Shown here one piece after another: positions 1 through 8,137 of a stretch of DNA of 64,000 bases; the first letter of the stretch is position 1, and every line of letters starts with the position of its first letter. The translations under genes were made by a program, and so were the position numbers. This DNA is from Bacteroidota bacterium (GTDB taxonomy: Bacteria; Bacteroidota; Bacteroidia; B-17B0; Aurantibacillaceae), in the NCBI GenBank assembly GCA_017303905.1, contig JAFLBH010000001.1:186001-250000 (forward strand), read 5' to 3'. Under the pieces are notes generated by a model. The model was not told where the DNA came from, made no database searches, and saw only the letters and a list, made by a program, of their open reading frames with translations.

Positions 1-1
1 C

Positions 2-736
2 ACCCCTACTTCATTTATTCAATCAACACACAACACCGTTGGTTCACAAGTAGCGCTGATAATGAAATGTCACGAGTATAATTATACGTATACGCATCGT
101 GGATTTTCATTTGAGAGCTCAGTGATGGATGCGCTGTTAAGTTTAAATGAAGGCAAGAAGAATATTTTAATTGGCGGAATAGAAGAACACACTCCTTTAT
201 TTGTTGAACTTAACCGCCAAGCTAAAAAATTTAACACGGATACAACGCATCCTTTATTTGAAGGTAAAACCCACGGCATTCAAATGGGAGAAGGCTCTGC
301 TTTCTTTGTAGTATCTTCCGAAAAACAAAATGCACAATCGTCTATCGACGGCATTAGTTTTTTATACAAACCAAAGTCGTCAAAAGAAGTTTTAGATAAA
401 ATCAATCAGTTTCTTGATTCACAAAATACGGCGCTTGATAATATAGATCTCGTTTTATTTGGTTTTTCAGGTGACTCCGACTTCGATAATTATCTTCTTG
501 AATTGCTTCCTTTAGTTTCGAATCATTCCGCAACAGCTCATTATAAACACTTATGCGGCGATTATCATACTGCCGGTGCATTTGCCACCTGGTTAGCTGA
601 TAAAATTATTCGTAAGCAAGAGATTCCTCATACCATCCGTATCAATCATCACACCAAAACAAGCATTAAAAGCATCTTGATTATTAATGCGTATTTGGGC
701 ATTAATTATTCTTTCACCTTATTAAGACAATGCTAA
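2..736 (+). CDS. Beta-ketoacyl synthase, C-terminal part (cut by window start)
   Basis: The reading frame is open from the first bases, so the gene begins outside the window; the first internal ATG at 62 is not the real start. The visible 244 residues resemble the small ketosynthase/chain-length-factor proteins of aryl polyene and flexirubin clusters. They include an STHNTVGSQ stretch near the edge, an RGFSFESS stretch and a late KHLCGDYHTAGAF segment that corresponds to the second half of the thiolase fold. The catalytic Cys region is not visible, so an active condensing enzyme and an inactive chain-length factor cannot be told apart. The gene overlaps the next by 7 nt. With the LolA and hotdog dehydratase genes downstream, it points to a polyene-lipid pigment operon. 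The family call is solid; the specific role is inferred from context. Confidence 0.75.
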   Translation, partial: TPTSFIQSTHNTVGSQVALIMKCHEYNYTYTHRGFSFESSVMDALLSLNEGKKNILIGGIEEHTPLFVELNRQAKKFNTDTTHPLFEGKTHGIQMGEGSAFFVVSSEKQNAQSSIDGISFLYKPKSSKEVLDKINQFLDSQNTALDNIDLVLFGFSGDSDFDNYLLELLPLVSNHSATAHYKHLCGDYHTAGAFATWLADKIIRKQEIPHTIRINHHTKTSIKSILIINAYLGINYSFTLLRQC

Positions 737-1479
737 ACCATCGGTTTGTAACGGCGCTATTTGCTATTTCAATCGGCTTGGTATTTTTGTTGTGCGCCAT
801 TGGAAGCACTGCTTTTTACCTATGGCAAATCATTCTTCTACTTGCTTATTTAAGCATAGAATTTTTAGGTGCTTATTTTATTGGTTTAAACTTTCACTTG
901 AAATCTGTTAATCATCTGGATAAAACAAAAAAACAAATTGCGTTGACCTTTGATGACGGACCGTGCACACCGCAAACGCTTGCCGTTTTAGATACGCTAA
1001 AAAAACATCAAGTAAAAGCCACCTTTTTTGTGATAGGTAAAAACATTACAGCAAATGAATCCGTCTTAAAACGCACAGTGGAAGAAGGCCATTCGATTGG
1101 CTCTCACAGTTACTCACATCATTTTTGGATTGATCTATGGAGTGCTAAAAAACTGGAAGCTGACATTCAGCAAAGCCTTGATAGCATCAAAAAAGTAACC
1201 GGTGAAGACACTAAATTATTTCGTCCGCCCTATGGCGTTACTACACCTAATTTTGCCTACGTTCTAAAAAAACTCAATTTAACATCCATTGGCTGGAATG
1301 TGCGTTCTTATGACACTTCCACTGCCGACCTTAACAAAATTTTAGAGAGAGTTTTAAGTCAAACTAAAAACGGTTCAGTAATTTTGTTACACGACCGTTT
1401 AAACATAATGCCGGAACTTTTAGATAAATTAATTCCGGCTTTAAAAGAACGTCAATTTGAATTTGTCACACTTTCATAA
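730..1479 (+). CDS. Polysaccharide deacetylase (NodB domain) membrane protein
   Basis: A 249-residue protein with two hydrophobic N-terminal segments (about residues 5-55) followed by a NodB/CE4 domain. Visible motifs are TFDDGP (about 75-80, catalytic and metal Asp), HSYSHH (about 125-130, metal histidines), RPPYG (about 165) and LLHDR near the C-terminus. The family removes N- or O-acetyl groups from carbohydrates using a divalent metal. It is probably anchored in the inner membrane with the domain outside the cytoplasm. It overlaps the ketosynthase by 7 nt and its stop is directly followed by the LolA ATG, so it is cotranscribed in the polyene operon. Its substrate is unknown; action on a pigment or envelope glycoconjugate is inference. 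Confidence 0.88.
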   Translation: MLNHRFVTALFAISIGLVFLLCAIGSTAFYLWQIILLLAYLSIEFLGAYFIGLNFHLKSVNHLDKTKKQIALTFDDGPCTPQTLAVLDTLKKHQVKATFFVIGKNITANESVLKRTVEEGHSIGSHSYSHHFWIDLWSAKKLEADIQQSLDSIKKVTGEDTKLFRPPYGVTTPNFAYVLKKLNLTSIGWNVRSYDTSTADLNKILERVLSQTKNGSVILLHDRLNIMPELLDKLIPALKERQFEFVTLS

Positions 1480-2100
1480 ATGAAAAAATTAATTCTTTTA
1501 ATATTCATTGCTCATTTTGGTTTAGCTCAAAATTTTAAAACAGTTAAAGACACTGCTGCTTTACGTTTAAAAGTGGAACAAATGAGTAAAACAGTCAACA
1601 GCATTGAAAGCGATTTTACACAAGAAAAGAATTTGAGTTTGTTGTCGGAGAAAATACTCAGCAAAGGTCATTTTGTATTTAAAAAAGAGAATTTATTACG
1701 TTGGGAATACAGCACACCCTACAAGTACTTAATTGTGATTAATAAAGATAAGATATGGATAAAGGATGAGAAAAAAACAGCTAAGTATGACATGAACAGC
1801 AACAAGGTGTTTAAAGAAATCAATGATATTATGATTTCCTGCGTACAAGGCAATATTTTTAAATCCGGAAAGTTTAAAGTGGCTTATTTTGAGAATGAAA
1901 AGTACTACAAACTCGAGCTAACCCCGCTTCAAAAAAACATGAAAGAAAGCCTTAAAAAGATAAACATGTATTTTGATAAAAGCGTAACTTCGGTGTCTAA
2001 ATTAGATATGATTGAGCCCAATGATGATTATACCACATTGGAATTCATCAACAAAAAACTAAATGGCACGGTGGCCGATAATATTTTTACAATTAAGTAG
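1480..2100 (+). CDS. Outer-membrane lipoprotein carrier protein LolA-like
   Basis: A 206-residue periplasmic protein with a Sec signal peptide (MKKLILLIFIAHFGLAQ). The mature part reads as a LolA/LolB half-barrel: an N-terminal helix with TVNSIESDFTQEK, then SKGHFVFKKENLLRWEY, a classic LolA strand pair, and YKYLIVINKDKIWI. LolA homologues shuttle lipoproteins or lipids across the periplasm. Copies inside aryl polyene/flexirubin clusters are thought to carry the pigment lipid rather than general lipoproteins. The ATG follows the deacetylase stop with no gap, and the last 38 nt overlap the next gene, indicating tight translational coupling. A cluster-specific role is inferred from position. 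Confidence 0.85.
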   Translation: MKKLILLIFIAHFGLAQNFKTVKDTAALRLKVEQMSKTVNSIESDFTQEKNLSLLSEKILSKGHFVFKKENLLRWEYSTPYKYLIVINKDKIWIKDEKKTAKYDMNSNKVFKEINDIMISCVQGNIFKSGKFKVAYFENEKYYKLELTPLQKNMKESLKKINMYFDKSVTSVSKLDMIEPNDDYTTLEFINKKLNGTVADNIFTIK

Positions 2101-2701
2101 TATCATCCTGCTAAGCACTTCTTGTGCCTACAACAAATTAAAAAACGGAAAAACATTACAAGCCATCCAATTAACCACTGAAGTTATTCAGCCGCTTATT
2201 CCATCCAATAAACAATCCGTAAAATACAAGGCTGAAATTGATGTTTTAACTAAACATTTTACAGGCATCGTTGTTCTAAAACAAACTGACGAAAAAACAG
2301 CACATATCGTTTTTGTAACTGAACTTGGCATGCGTATGTTTGATTTTTCTGTTGTGAGTGACAGTGTAAAAGCCGATTTTGTGTTTGAAGCCTTGAATAA
2401 GCCAAAATTTGTAACCATGCTTACACAAAGCTTTCGCGAAATACTGCTAATAAACACTATTGGAAAAACAGGCGAATTAAAAGAAAACAAAAAAGGAAAT
2501 TATTATTGGATAAAAGATCATAACAGTAGTATTGCCATTCCAAAGCCGACCACTACCTTTGCTGAGATGGCTCAAGTATTTACCGGAAATAAAAAACACT
2601 CTACTACAAAATATCAAACGAACTACAACCTCTTAAACTACAAAACCAAGGGCCTTATTAAACTAAAAATTAACCTCATTAAAATAGAAGAAACCAAATG
2701 A
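2063..2701 (+). CDS. Putative lipoprotein, LolB/DUF3261-like, of the polyene operon
   Basis: A 212-residue protein starting inside the LolA gene in another frame. The N-terminus has a hydrophobic stretch ending LLSTSC, a plausible though not ideal lipobox with Cys at about residue 21. The middle reads FTGIVVLKQTDEKTAHIVF followed by ELGMRMFDFSV, a beta-rich pattern like LolB or the DUF3261 lipoproteins that accompany LolA in aryl polyene clusters. It could be the outer-membrane acceptor for a lipid delivered by the LolA-like protein. Its stop overlaps the next start as ATGA. The membership in the operon is clear; the LolB-like function is inference without a search. Confidence 0.6.
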   Translation: MARWPIIFLQLSSIILLSTSCAYNKLKNGKTLQAIQLTTEVIQPLIPSNKQSVKYKAEIDVLTKHFTGIVVLKQTDEKTAHIVFVTELGMRMFDFSVVSDSVKADFVFEALNKPKFVTMLTQSFREILLINTIGKTGELKENKKGNYYWIKDHNSSIAIPKPTTTFAEMAQVFTGNKKHSTTKYQTNYNLLNYKTKGLIKLKINLIKIEETK

Positions 2702-3075
2702 GTTCAGTATTAAAAAACACTTTTTATACAGTTAGCGAATTAAGCACAACCGACAATTCGGTAAAAGCGTTAATCTCTATCAATCCTGCGCACGATGTGT
2801 TTAAAGGACACTTTCCGCAAATGCCTGTTGTGCCCGGTGTTTGTCAGTTGCAGATTATTAAAGATATATTGGAAGAAGTTAGCGGAACGTCATTGATGAT
2901 GACCAACGGAGACAACATTAAATTTACCGGCATGATTTTACCGGATAAAAATCCCACTGTTAATTTAGAGATGACGTTCACTAAAAACGAAACGGGCTTT
3001 GTTGTGGATGCCAAATTATTTTTTGAAGAAACAGTTTTTACAAAACACAAAGGCAAATACAAAACATTAAACTAA
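2698..3075 (+). CDS. Hotdog-fold 3-hydroxyacyl-ACP dehydratase-like protein
   Basis: A 125-residue single hotdog domain. The segment DVFKGHFPQMPVVPGV (about residues 30-45) matches the FabZ/ApeI signature GHFP...PVVPGV with the catalytic His, and Q48-L-Q-I continues the helix. The general acidic residue of FabZ is less obvious: QLQIIKDI occupies the site, as in ApeI-type dehydratases. In aryl polyene and flexirubin pathways such proteins dehydrate 3-hydroxyacyl-ACP to build the conjugated chain. It overlaps the preceding lipoprotein by 4 nt (ATGA) and is followed after 1 nt by a DUF420 gene. It is probably the last gene of the polyene operon. Confidence 0.82.
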   Translation: MSSVLKNTFYTVSELSTTDNSVKALISINPAHDVFKGHFPQMPVVPGVCQLQIIKDILEEVSGTSLMMTNGDNIKFTGMILPDKNPTVNLEMTFTKNETGFVVDAKLFFEETVFTKHKGKYKTLN

Positions 3076-3076
3076 T

Positions 3077-3670
3077 ATGAGTACAACATTAAATAACGCA
3101 AGCGATAAAACCATTAAGGTAGTAGTTTGGATTACAACCATTGTAATTTTAGGAGCAGTAACTGTTCTCAATCGTAAAATTTTACCGGCACCTGAAACAA
3201 TCCCTTCATACATTTACAAATTGCCAATGCTAAACGCAATTTTTAACGGCACTTGCTCTGTATTGTTAATTTTTTCACTGATTGCCATTAAGAAAAAGAA
3301 CATCGCTTTACACCGCAAAATTAATTTAACGGCTTTCGTGCTTAGCTCACTCTTTTTAGTGTCTTATGTAACTGCACACTATTTTATTCCGGATACCAAA
3401 TACGGCGACGTAGATCACAACGGAATGTTAGATGCTGCTGAAGCCGCCGCCGTATCAGGCATAAAACCACTCTACTTATTTATTTTGTTATCGCATATTT
3501 TATTGGCGATAGTTGTTTTCCCTATGGTATTGCTCTCGTTTTACTACGGACTCACCGATCAGCGCGAAAAACACAAGAAGTTAACCCGCTTCAGCTATCC
3601 CTTGTGGCTTTATGTAACTGTTACAGGTGTGGTGGTGTATTTGATGATATCGCCCTATTATAACTATTGA
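3077..3670 (+). CDS. DUF420 family membrane protein with an EF-hand-like loop
   Basis: A 197-residue protein with four to five predicted membrane segments (about residues 14-33, 52-72, 84-104, 133-155, 173-193). The HRKINLTA and HKKLTRFSYPLWLYVTVTG stretches match DUF420 proteins, often found near heme-copper oxidase genes and suspected of a role in oxidase assembly. No oxidase genes are in view. Between membrane segments 3 and 4, residues 111-122 read DVDHNGMLDAAE, which fits the calcium-binding EF-hand loop D-x-D-x-N-G-x-L-D-x-x-E exactly. It starts 1 nt after the dehydratase stop and is probably cotranscribed. DUF420 membership is fairly sure; calcium binding is inference. Confidence 0.82.
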   Translation: MSTTLNNASDKTIKVVVWITTIVILGAVTVLNRKILPAPETIPSYIYKLPMLNAIFNGTCSVLLIFSLIAIKKKNIALHRKINLTAFVLSSLFLVSYVTAHYFIPDTKYGDVDHNGMLDAAEAAAVSGIKPLYLFILLSHILLAIVVFPMVLLSFYYGLTDQREKHKKLTRFSYPLWLYVTVTGVVVYLMISPYYNY

Positions 3671-3756
3671 TTATATTACATATCCTTTTATAAAACAGAT
3701 ATTGACTAAACATTCTCACTTGTTAACTACAACAACCATTCCGTATACTCTAAATG

Positions 3757-3775
3757 AGTCTATTTAAAATAGACT
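3757..3775. promoter_or_regulatory. Perfect 9-bp inverted repeat upstream of a T9SS cargo gene
   Basis: AGTCTATTT, one central A, then AAATAGACT. It ends 1 nt before a TATATTTG box, the position of an operator next to a promoter. No T-run follows, so a terminator is less likely. Confidence 0.45.
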
Positions 3776-3776
3776 G

Positions 3777-3784
3777 TATATTTG
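3777..3784 (+). promoter_or_regulatory. Bacteroidota -7 box (TATATTTG)
   Basis: An exact match to the Bacteroidota consensus TAnnTTTG, 10 nt before the ATG at 3795. This would give a very short leader. No clear -33 TTG element was seen at the usual distance. Confidence 0.45.
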
Positions 3785-3794
3785 ATTACTTTTA

Positions 3795-5213
3795 ATGAGT
3801 AAGTTCAGTAAAATATTTATCTCTCTATTTTTAGTGATTAGCTCATTTACAAATGTTGCGCAAAAGCCATTTGAATTATTTAACAGTAAGAGCGAGTATT
3901 TCTATGATGGGTTATTTACTTCAGCGGGATATACCCTAAGAGGTTTACGCCCAGACTCTAGCTCTTTTATAATGGGTGATTCCGTTTATTATCATTACAG
4001 AATTTACAAAGACTTAGGCAGTTGTAAAAAATCAAACTATCCATCTTGGCTTGGATATAAAACGATTCGCAAATCCAACGAAGATTATATTTTCTTTACA
4101 AAAACAAATGACACCATACTGATTAAAGCAGGCGCGCAAGTAGGAACAAATTGGATTTATTACAGATTTTCTAACGGAAATTATTTAAGAGCTACCTTAT
4201 CGTCAAAAGGCTTCTCCGTTACTTATGATGGTTTAAGTGATACCGTCAAGACCATTTCTTTTCAATGTTTTAACTCTTCTAACAATCCTATTTACCACTA
4301 TTATAACACTAAAACGCTAAAAATTGCTCGATCGCAAGGTTTAATCACTAGTGGAATTTATTTTGATTTTCCTAATGACACCAGCTTTGTTAATCGAAGT
4401 TATGGCAAGCATTTAACCAATAAAGACGTATTTGATAACTCCATTGGAGATATCATTCAGATTCGTAATATTTATAATAATAATCAACCTCCTCCTAATA
4501 ATGTTTCGTCTGTAATTTATACTACAGATACTATAGCGTCAAAAATCTATATAACACCAGACAGTGTTCATCTAACTAATACAATTGGACAAACGCGAAG
4601 GCATGGCCAATTAAACAAATATGCAGTTGTGCAAATGCCGCAACAAGCACTAATTACCAATTGGTTTTCCGCCTATTCTGAAATACGGGAAGTTCACTAT
4701 AAAATTGACACAACCGGAAATTGTCGCAAAACCTTGATTTATTTTATTACTGATTATTGCAATCATTTTACTTCAAGTCCCACTGATACCTGTTTTAGTA
4801 CAGGGAGTGTTTCCTGTACAAATTATGGATTAGAACAATTTCAGGAAGGCGCAGGACATATAATTGATGAATTATTTATGGGCATTGGCGTAGCAAGAAC
4901 AAGCAGAAAAATTACATTTACGAGACTGAATAATATAATGTGTGGAAACTTTTATTCAACTGGAATACTCGACAATTATTTGATTTCAGACATAAATATA
5001 TATCCAAATCCAACCTCAGAATATTTCATCATTCATAGCGAATTGCTTCAAGGATACAAATTGATTCTTACAGATGCCATTGGCAAGGAATACATAAATG
5101 ATATCTTTATCAAAAACCAAAAGATAAATATTGACTTCTTAAATTCTGGAGTTTATTTTGTCCGTCTTGAGGCAGAAAACTCAACTTACTTATTTAAGTT
5201 GGTTAAACAATAA
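3795..5213 (+). CDS. Secreted protein with T9SS type A sorting domain
   Basis: A 472-residue protein with a signal peptide (hydrophobic residues 8-22, AQ cleavage region). It has a long body without a recognised domain, then a C-terminal sorting domain of about 75 residues beginning NIYPNPTSEYF and ending GVYFVRLEAENSTYLFKLV. Such domains direct proteins through the type IX system to the cell surface or medium. The body contains paired cysteines (for example CNHF...DTCFSTGSVSC) that may form disulphides outside the cell. It is monocistronic, with its own promoter box and a palindrome just upstream. The body matches no family I recognise, so the function is unknown. Confidence 0.8.
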   Translation: MSKFSKIFISLFLVISSFTNVAQKPFELFNSKSEYFYDGLFTSAGYTLRGLRPDSSSFIMGDSVYYHYRIYKDLGSCKKSNYPSWLGYKTIRKSNEDYIFFTKTNDTILIKAGAQVGTNWIYYRFSNGNYLRATLSSKGFSVTYDGLSDTVKTISFQCFNSSNNPIYHYYNTKTLKIARSQGLITSGIYFDFPNDTSFVNRSYGKHLTNKDVFDNSIGDIIQIRNIYNNNQPPPNNVSSVIYTTDTIASKIYITPDSVHLTNTIGQTRRHGQLNKYAVVQMPQQALITNWFSAYSEIREVHYKIDTTGNCRKTLIYFITDYCNHFTSSPTDTCFSTGSVSCTNYGLEQFQEGAGHIIDELFMGIGVARTSRKITFTRLNNIMCGNFYSTGILDNYLISDINIYPNPTSEYFIIHSELLQGYKLILTDAIGKEYINDIFIKNQKINIDFLNSGVYFVRLEAENSTYLFKLVKQ

Positions 5214-5243
5214 CAAGCATTTTCTTTTTATCTTTATAGCGTA

Positions 5244-6632
5244 ATGAGGCATTGCGCTATCCCCACATATGCGGCTTTTGCTTTACTCCTGCTCTACTCT
5301 TGCAGCTCTCCTGATTCAAAAAAGGAAGCTGTAGCTGAGTCGCCCACCTGGAGTGAACACATCGCTCCTATCATTTATAAAAATTGCACGCCTTGTCACC
5401 GTCCCGGTGAATCGGGCATGTTTGATTTATTGAACTATGATGATGCCAAACGCAATGCCAACAAAATAAAATTCACCACACAAAATAAATTCATGCCGCC
5501 ATGGCCTGCGGATCCCAACTATTCGCATTTCGTTGGTGAGCGTGTTTTGAACGAAACAGAAATCGCATTAATCAAAAATTGGGTGGAAGATAATTGTCCG
5601 CGCGGCGATTCACTCAAAGAACCAAAAACACCAAACTTCCATGAAGGTTCCTTCTTTGGAAAACCGGATATGGTTATAAAATTACCTCAACCAGTAGCGA
5701 TAAAAGGAAATGGCATTGATGCTTTTTTAATGCTTAAATATCCATTCGCCTTAGAGAAAGATACTTTTGTACAGTATGTTGAATTTGTGCCCGACAAAAG
5801 AAAACTCGTGCACCACGTCAACGGCCATCTTCTCAGTTATGATAACAGCAGAACATTCGATTACACCAAAGGCGAAAACAGTTTACCCGATGCTTTAAAT
5901 AATTACATCGATGCGTATTCAAAAATGGGATTAACGTATACCGACAAAAAAAATCCCCCACTGCCTGCTTTGCTCGGTAATGTGGTGTATTATTTGCCGG
6001 GTTATATTCCTCCCGTGTATAAAGAAGATATCGGCGGCTTCCGTTTGCCTAAAAACGGTGTGTTCTTTTTGAAGAACATTCATTACGGACCATCAAACAT
6101 CGATACGGAAGATAACAGTCATATTAATATTTTCTTCCGCAAAACTCCGCCTAAGCGACCGGTTTTTGAAACGCAAATGGGAACGTTTGGTATCTCGGAA
6201 ATAGAACCTAAATTGATTATTCCTCCCAATGAAATAAAAACCTTTCATACTCAAGTACAAATTCAAAATGATATTTCGATTCTGTCGGTGAATCCGCATA
6301 TGCACTTAATCGGAAAAAGTTTTGTGGCCTATGCTTTGCCGCCTCAAGGCGATACCATTCGCTTAGTGCGCATCAACAAATGGGATTTCCGCTGGCAATA
6401 TTATTACACCTATAACAATCCTGTGAAAATTCCGAAGGGCTCGGTGATTCATGTTTACGGCACTTATGATAATACCGATAAAAATCCTTTCAATCCATTT
6501 CATCCACCGCGTACCATCGAACAGGGTGAAGGCAATGAAAGTATGCAAACCACCGAAGAGATGTTTCAATTCATCTTTACGTACATGCCATACAAGCAAG
6601 GTGACGAGAATATCAGTTTGAAGAATAATTAG
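5244..6632 (+). CDS. Lipoprotein: cytochrome c domain fused to copper type II monooxygenase-like domain
   Basis: A 462-residue lipoprotein with lipobox LLYSC (Cys 20). Residues 38-115 form a c-type heme domain: CTPCH (48-52) with a later FMPPWPADP segment supplying a candidate axial Met. The remainder resembles peptidylglycine/dopamine monooxygenase-type copper proteins. It has a His-His pair in KLVHHVNGH (about 190), HYGP (about 278), HMHLIG (about 352) and a Met in EEMFQF near the C-terminus, matching the order of CuH and CuM ligands. The likely role is an outer-membrane or periplasmic redox enzyme in which the heme delivers electrons to copper. The substrate is unknown. TATCTTTA lies just upstream, close to the promoter consensus. 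The gene faces trmD. Confidence 0.75.
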   Translation: MRHCAIPTYAAFALLLLYSCSSPDSKKEAVAESPTWSEHIAPIIYKNCTPCHRPGESGMFDLLNYDDAKRNANKIKFTTQNKFMPPWPADPNYSHFVGERVLNETEIALIKNWVEDNCPRGDSLKEPKTPNFHEGSFFGKPDMVIKLPQPVAIKGNGIDAFLMLKYPFALEKDTFVQYVEFVPDKRKLVHHVNGHLLSYDNSRTFDYTKGENSLPDALNNYIDAYSKMGLTYTDKKNPPLPALLGNVVYYLPGYIPPVYKEDIGGFRLPKNGVFFLKNIHYGPSNIDTEDNSHINIFFRKTPPKRPVFETQMGTFGISEIEPKLIIPPNEIKTFHTQVQIQNDISILSVNPHMHLIGKSFVAYALPPQGDTIRLVRINKWDFRWQYYYTYNNPVKIPKGSVIHVYGTYDNTDKNPFNPFHPPRTIEQGEGNESMQTTEEMFQFIFTYMPYKQGDENISLKNN

Positions 6633-6636
6633 GTCC

Positions 6637-6738
6637 CGCCGATCACGCGGATTATCGCAGATGTTTTATTGTGATATTGCTTTGTCAATCTTTGCCTATT
6701 AAACCCTCTGCGCATATCTGTGCTATCTGCGGGAAATA
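6637..6738. repeat. Inverted pair of CGCAGAT-type dispersed repeats
   Basis: Between two convergent genes. The left arm (6637-6665) carries degenerate CGCAGAT heptamers on the plus strand. The right arm (6707-6737, ATCTGTGCTATCTGCGGGAA) carries the same element in reverse. About 40 nt separate the arms, so the RNA could fold into a long hairpin. Related copies lie at 31924, 58681 and 58861. Confidence 0.7.
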
Positions 6739-6749
6739 ACATTGGAAGA

Positions 6750-7424
6750 TTACTTCAGTAAATCAGGTCTTCTTTTTGTGGTGCGCTCTATTGCTTTCTC
6801 GTGGCGCCACTTCTCAATATTTTTTTCGTGACCGCTCAACAGAATGTCGGGTATCTTCCAACCGTTATACTCAGCAGGACGCGTATACACCGGAGGAGCT
6901 AATAAATTATCCTGAAAAGAATCAGTAAGTGCAGAAGTTTCATCATTCAATACACCGGGAATTAAACGGATAATGGCATCGCTTACTACAGCCGCCGGCA
7001 ATTCTCCTCCTGATAATACGTAATCGCCAATGGAAATTTCTTTCGTGATAAAATGCTCGCGAATGCGCTCGTCTACACCCTTATAATGTCCGGATAGTAT
7101 AATGATGTTTTTTAAAAGTGATAATGAATTAGCGGTTTGCTGATTAAACGTTTCGCCATCGGGCGTCATGTAAATGATTTCGTCATAACTGCGCTCGGCT
7201 TTTAATTTATTGATACAATTCGCAATGGGTTCAATCATCATCACCATACCGGCGCCTCCGCCAAACGCATAATCATCTACTTGCTTGTGTTTTCCTAAAC
7301 CGTAATCACGCAAATCAATCAGATTCACTTCAACGAGTCCTTTGTTTTGAGCACGCTTCAAAATAGAATGCTCGAACGGGCTACGTAACAATTCGGGTAA
7401 AACAGTGATGATATCAATGCGCAT
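6750..7424 (-). CDS. trmD: tRNA (guanine-37-N1)-methyltransferase
   Basis: A 224-residue protein, the usual length for TrmD. It methylates G37 next to the anticodon using S-adenosylmethionine and prevents +1 frameshifting. Visible hallmarks are the start [13 protein letters not shown], the GGGAGMVMM loop, [12 protein letters not shown] and the trefoil-knot SAM-binding segment [14 protein letters not shown], then LIPGVLNDE. The gene is solitary here, without the rpsP-rimM-rplS neighbours of proteobacteria, which is common in Bacteroidota. A TAAATTTG box ends 4 nt upstream of the ATG, suggesting a leaderless or near-leaderless message. Confidence 0.97.
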   Translation of the reverse strand: MRIDIITVLPELLRSPFEHSILKRAQNKGLVEVNLIDLRDYGLGKHKQVDDYAFGGGAGMVMMIEPIANCINKLKAERSYDEIIYMTPDGETFNQQTANSLSLLKNIIILSGHYKGVDERIREHFITKEISIGDYVLSGGELPAAVVSDAIIRLIPGVLNDETSALTDSFQDNLLAPPVYTRPAEYNGWKIPDILLSGHEKNIEKWRHEKAIERTTKRRPDLLK

Positions 7425-7428
7425 AGGA

Positions 7429-7436
7429 CAAATTTA
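7429..7436 (-). promoter_or_regulatory. -7 box of trmD (TAAATTTG)
   Basis: An exact TAnnTTTG match on the minus strand, only 4 nt from the trmD ATG. If transcription starts at the usual distance, the mRNA begins at or near the start codon. Confidence 0.45.
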
Positions 7437-7585
7437 ATTCTAATTTTCCGAATCCTGATTTTGATATTTTATTGATTTTGTGCCAGATAGAAAATTGTAA
7501 AGGGAAAGGAATGTAAATTTAATGTTAAGTCATATAAGCTTCTCATTAACGATTTGATAATATCCCTTTAATATGCACTACACCT

Positions 7586-7593
7586 TAAGTTTG
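7586..7593 (+). promoter_or_regulatory. -7 box (TAAGTTTG)
   Basis: An exact TAnnTTTG match 17 nt before the ATG at 7611. A TTTG lies further upstream at 7553, but the spacing of about 29 nt is longer than usual for a -33 element. Confidence 0.4.
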
Positions 7594-7610
7594 CATTTTT
7601 GTAATGCAAA

Positions 7611-7931
7611 ATGAAACACGCTTTACTCATATTAACATTGTTCTTCTTCTCGGTAACGGCCACTGCCAACAACAACTCCGATAAGAATAAAAAAACCTTG
7701 TGTGGTAAAGTGATTGACAAAACTACCGGCGAAGCATTAAGCGGCGTAAAGGTTGAAATTAAAAACAGCAACACGTATTGTTATACCGATTTAAACGGTA
7801 ATTATATTTTATCGGTTCCTGCCGATGCAAAAACTGAAGTTCAGGCCAATGTGGTAGGTTATGAATCCACCACTATCGAAGGTTCTGAATTGGGTTATTT
7901 CAAAGACATCTCTTTATCGCCTCTTCCATAA
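7611..7931 (+). CDS. Small secreted protein with CarboxypepD-reg-like domain
   Basis: A 106-residue exported protein. A signal peptide (about 1-20, ending TATAN) is followed by one beta-sandwich of the carboxypeptidase regulatory-like type: CGKVIDKTTGEALSGVKVEI, YTDLNGNYILSVPAD and VVGYESTTIE. This domain is usually the N-terminal part of SusC/TonB-dependent receptors; here it stands alone with no barrel. It is probably periplasmic or surface-associated, possibly binding another envelope protein. It is transcribed singly, facing away from trmD. The domain call is firm; the function is unknown. Confidence 0.8.
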   Translation: MKHALLILTLFFFSVTATANNNSDKNKKTLCGKVIDKTTGEALSGVKVEIKNSNTYCYTDLNGNYILSVPADAKTEVQANVVGYESTTIEGSELGYFKDISLSPLP

Positions 7932-8025
7932 CAAGAGGAAATGAGAAATGTAAACTTAATGTTAAGTATTCGGATACTTAATGTTATTTTTTATTTAAAT
8001 CTACGTATCGTCTTGCATTTACAGT

Positions 8026-8033
8026 AATTTTGT
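8026..8033 (+). promoter_or_regulatory. -7 box (TAATTTTG)
   Basis: A TAnnTTTG match about 104 nt before the ATG at 8138, implying a 5' leader of about 95 nt. No riboswitch fold was recognised in that leader. Confidence 0.35.
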
Positions 8034-8137
8034 ATTAGAAACAAAAGGTCAATTAAGCGATCTCTTCCTTAAACAAGAACCGATCAAATTTGAAGCCAAT
8101 GTTTTAAACGATTGTTTAACACTTAATCTTTTACAAC

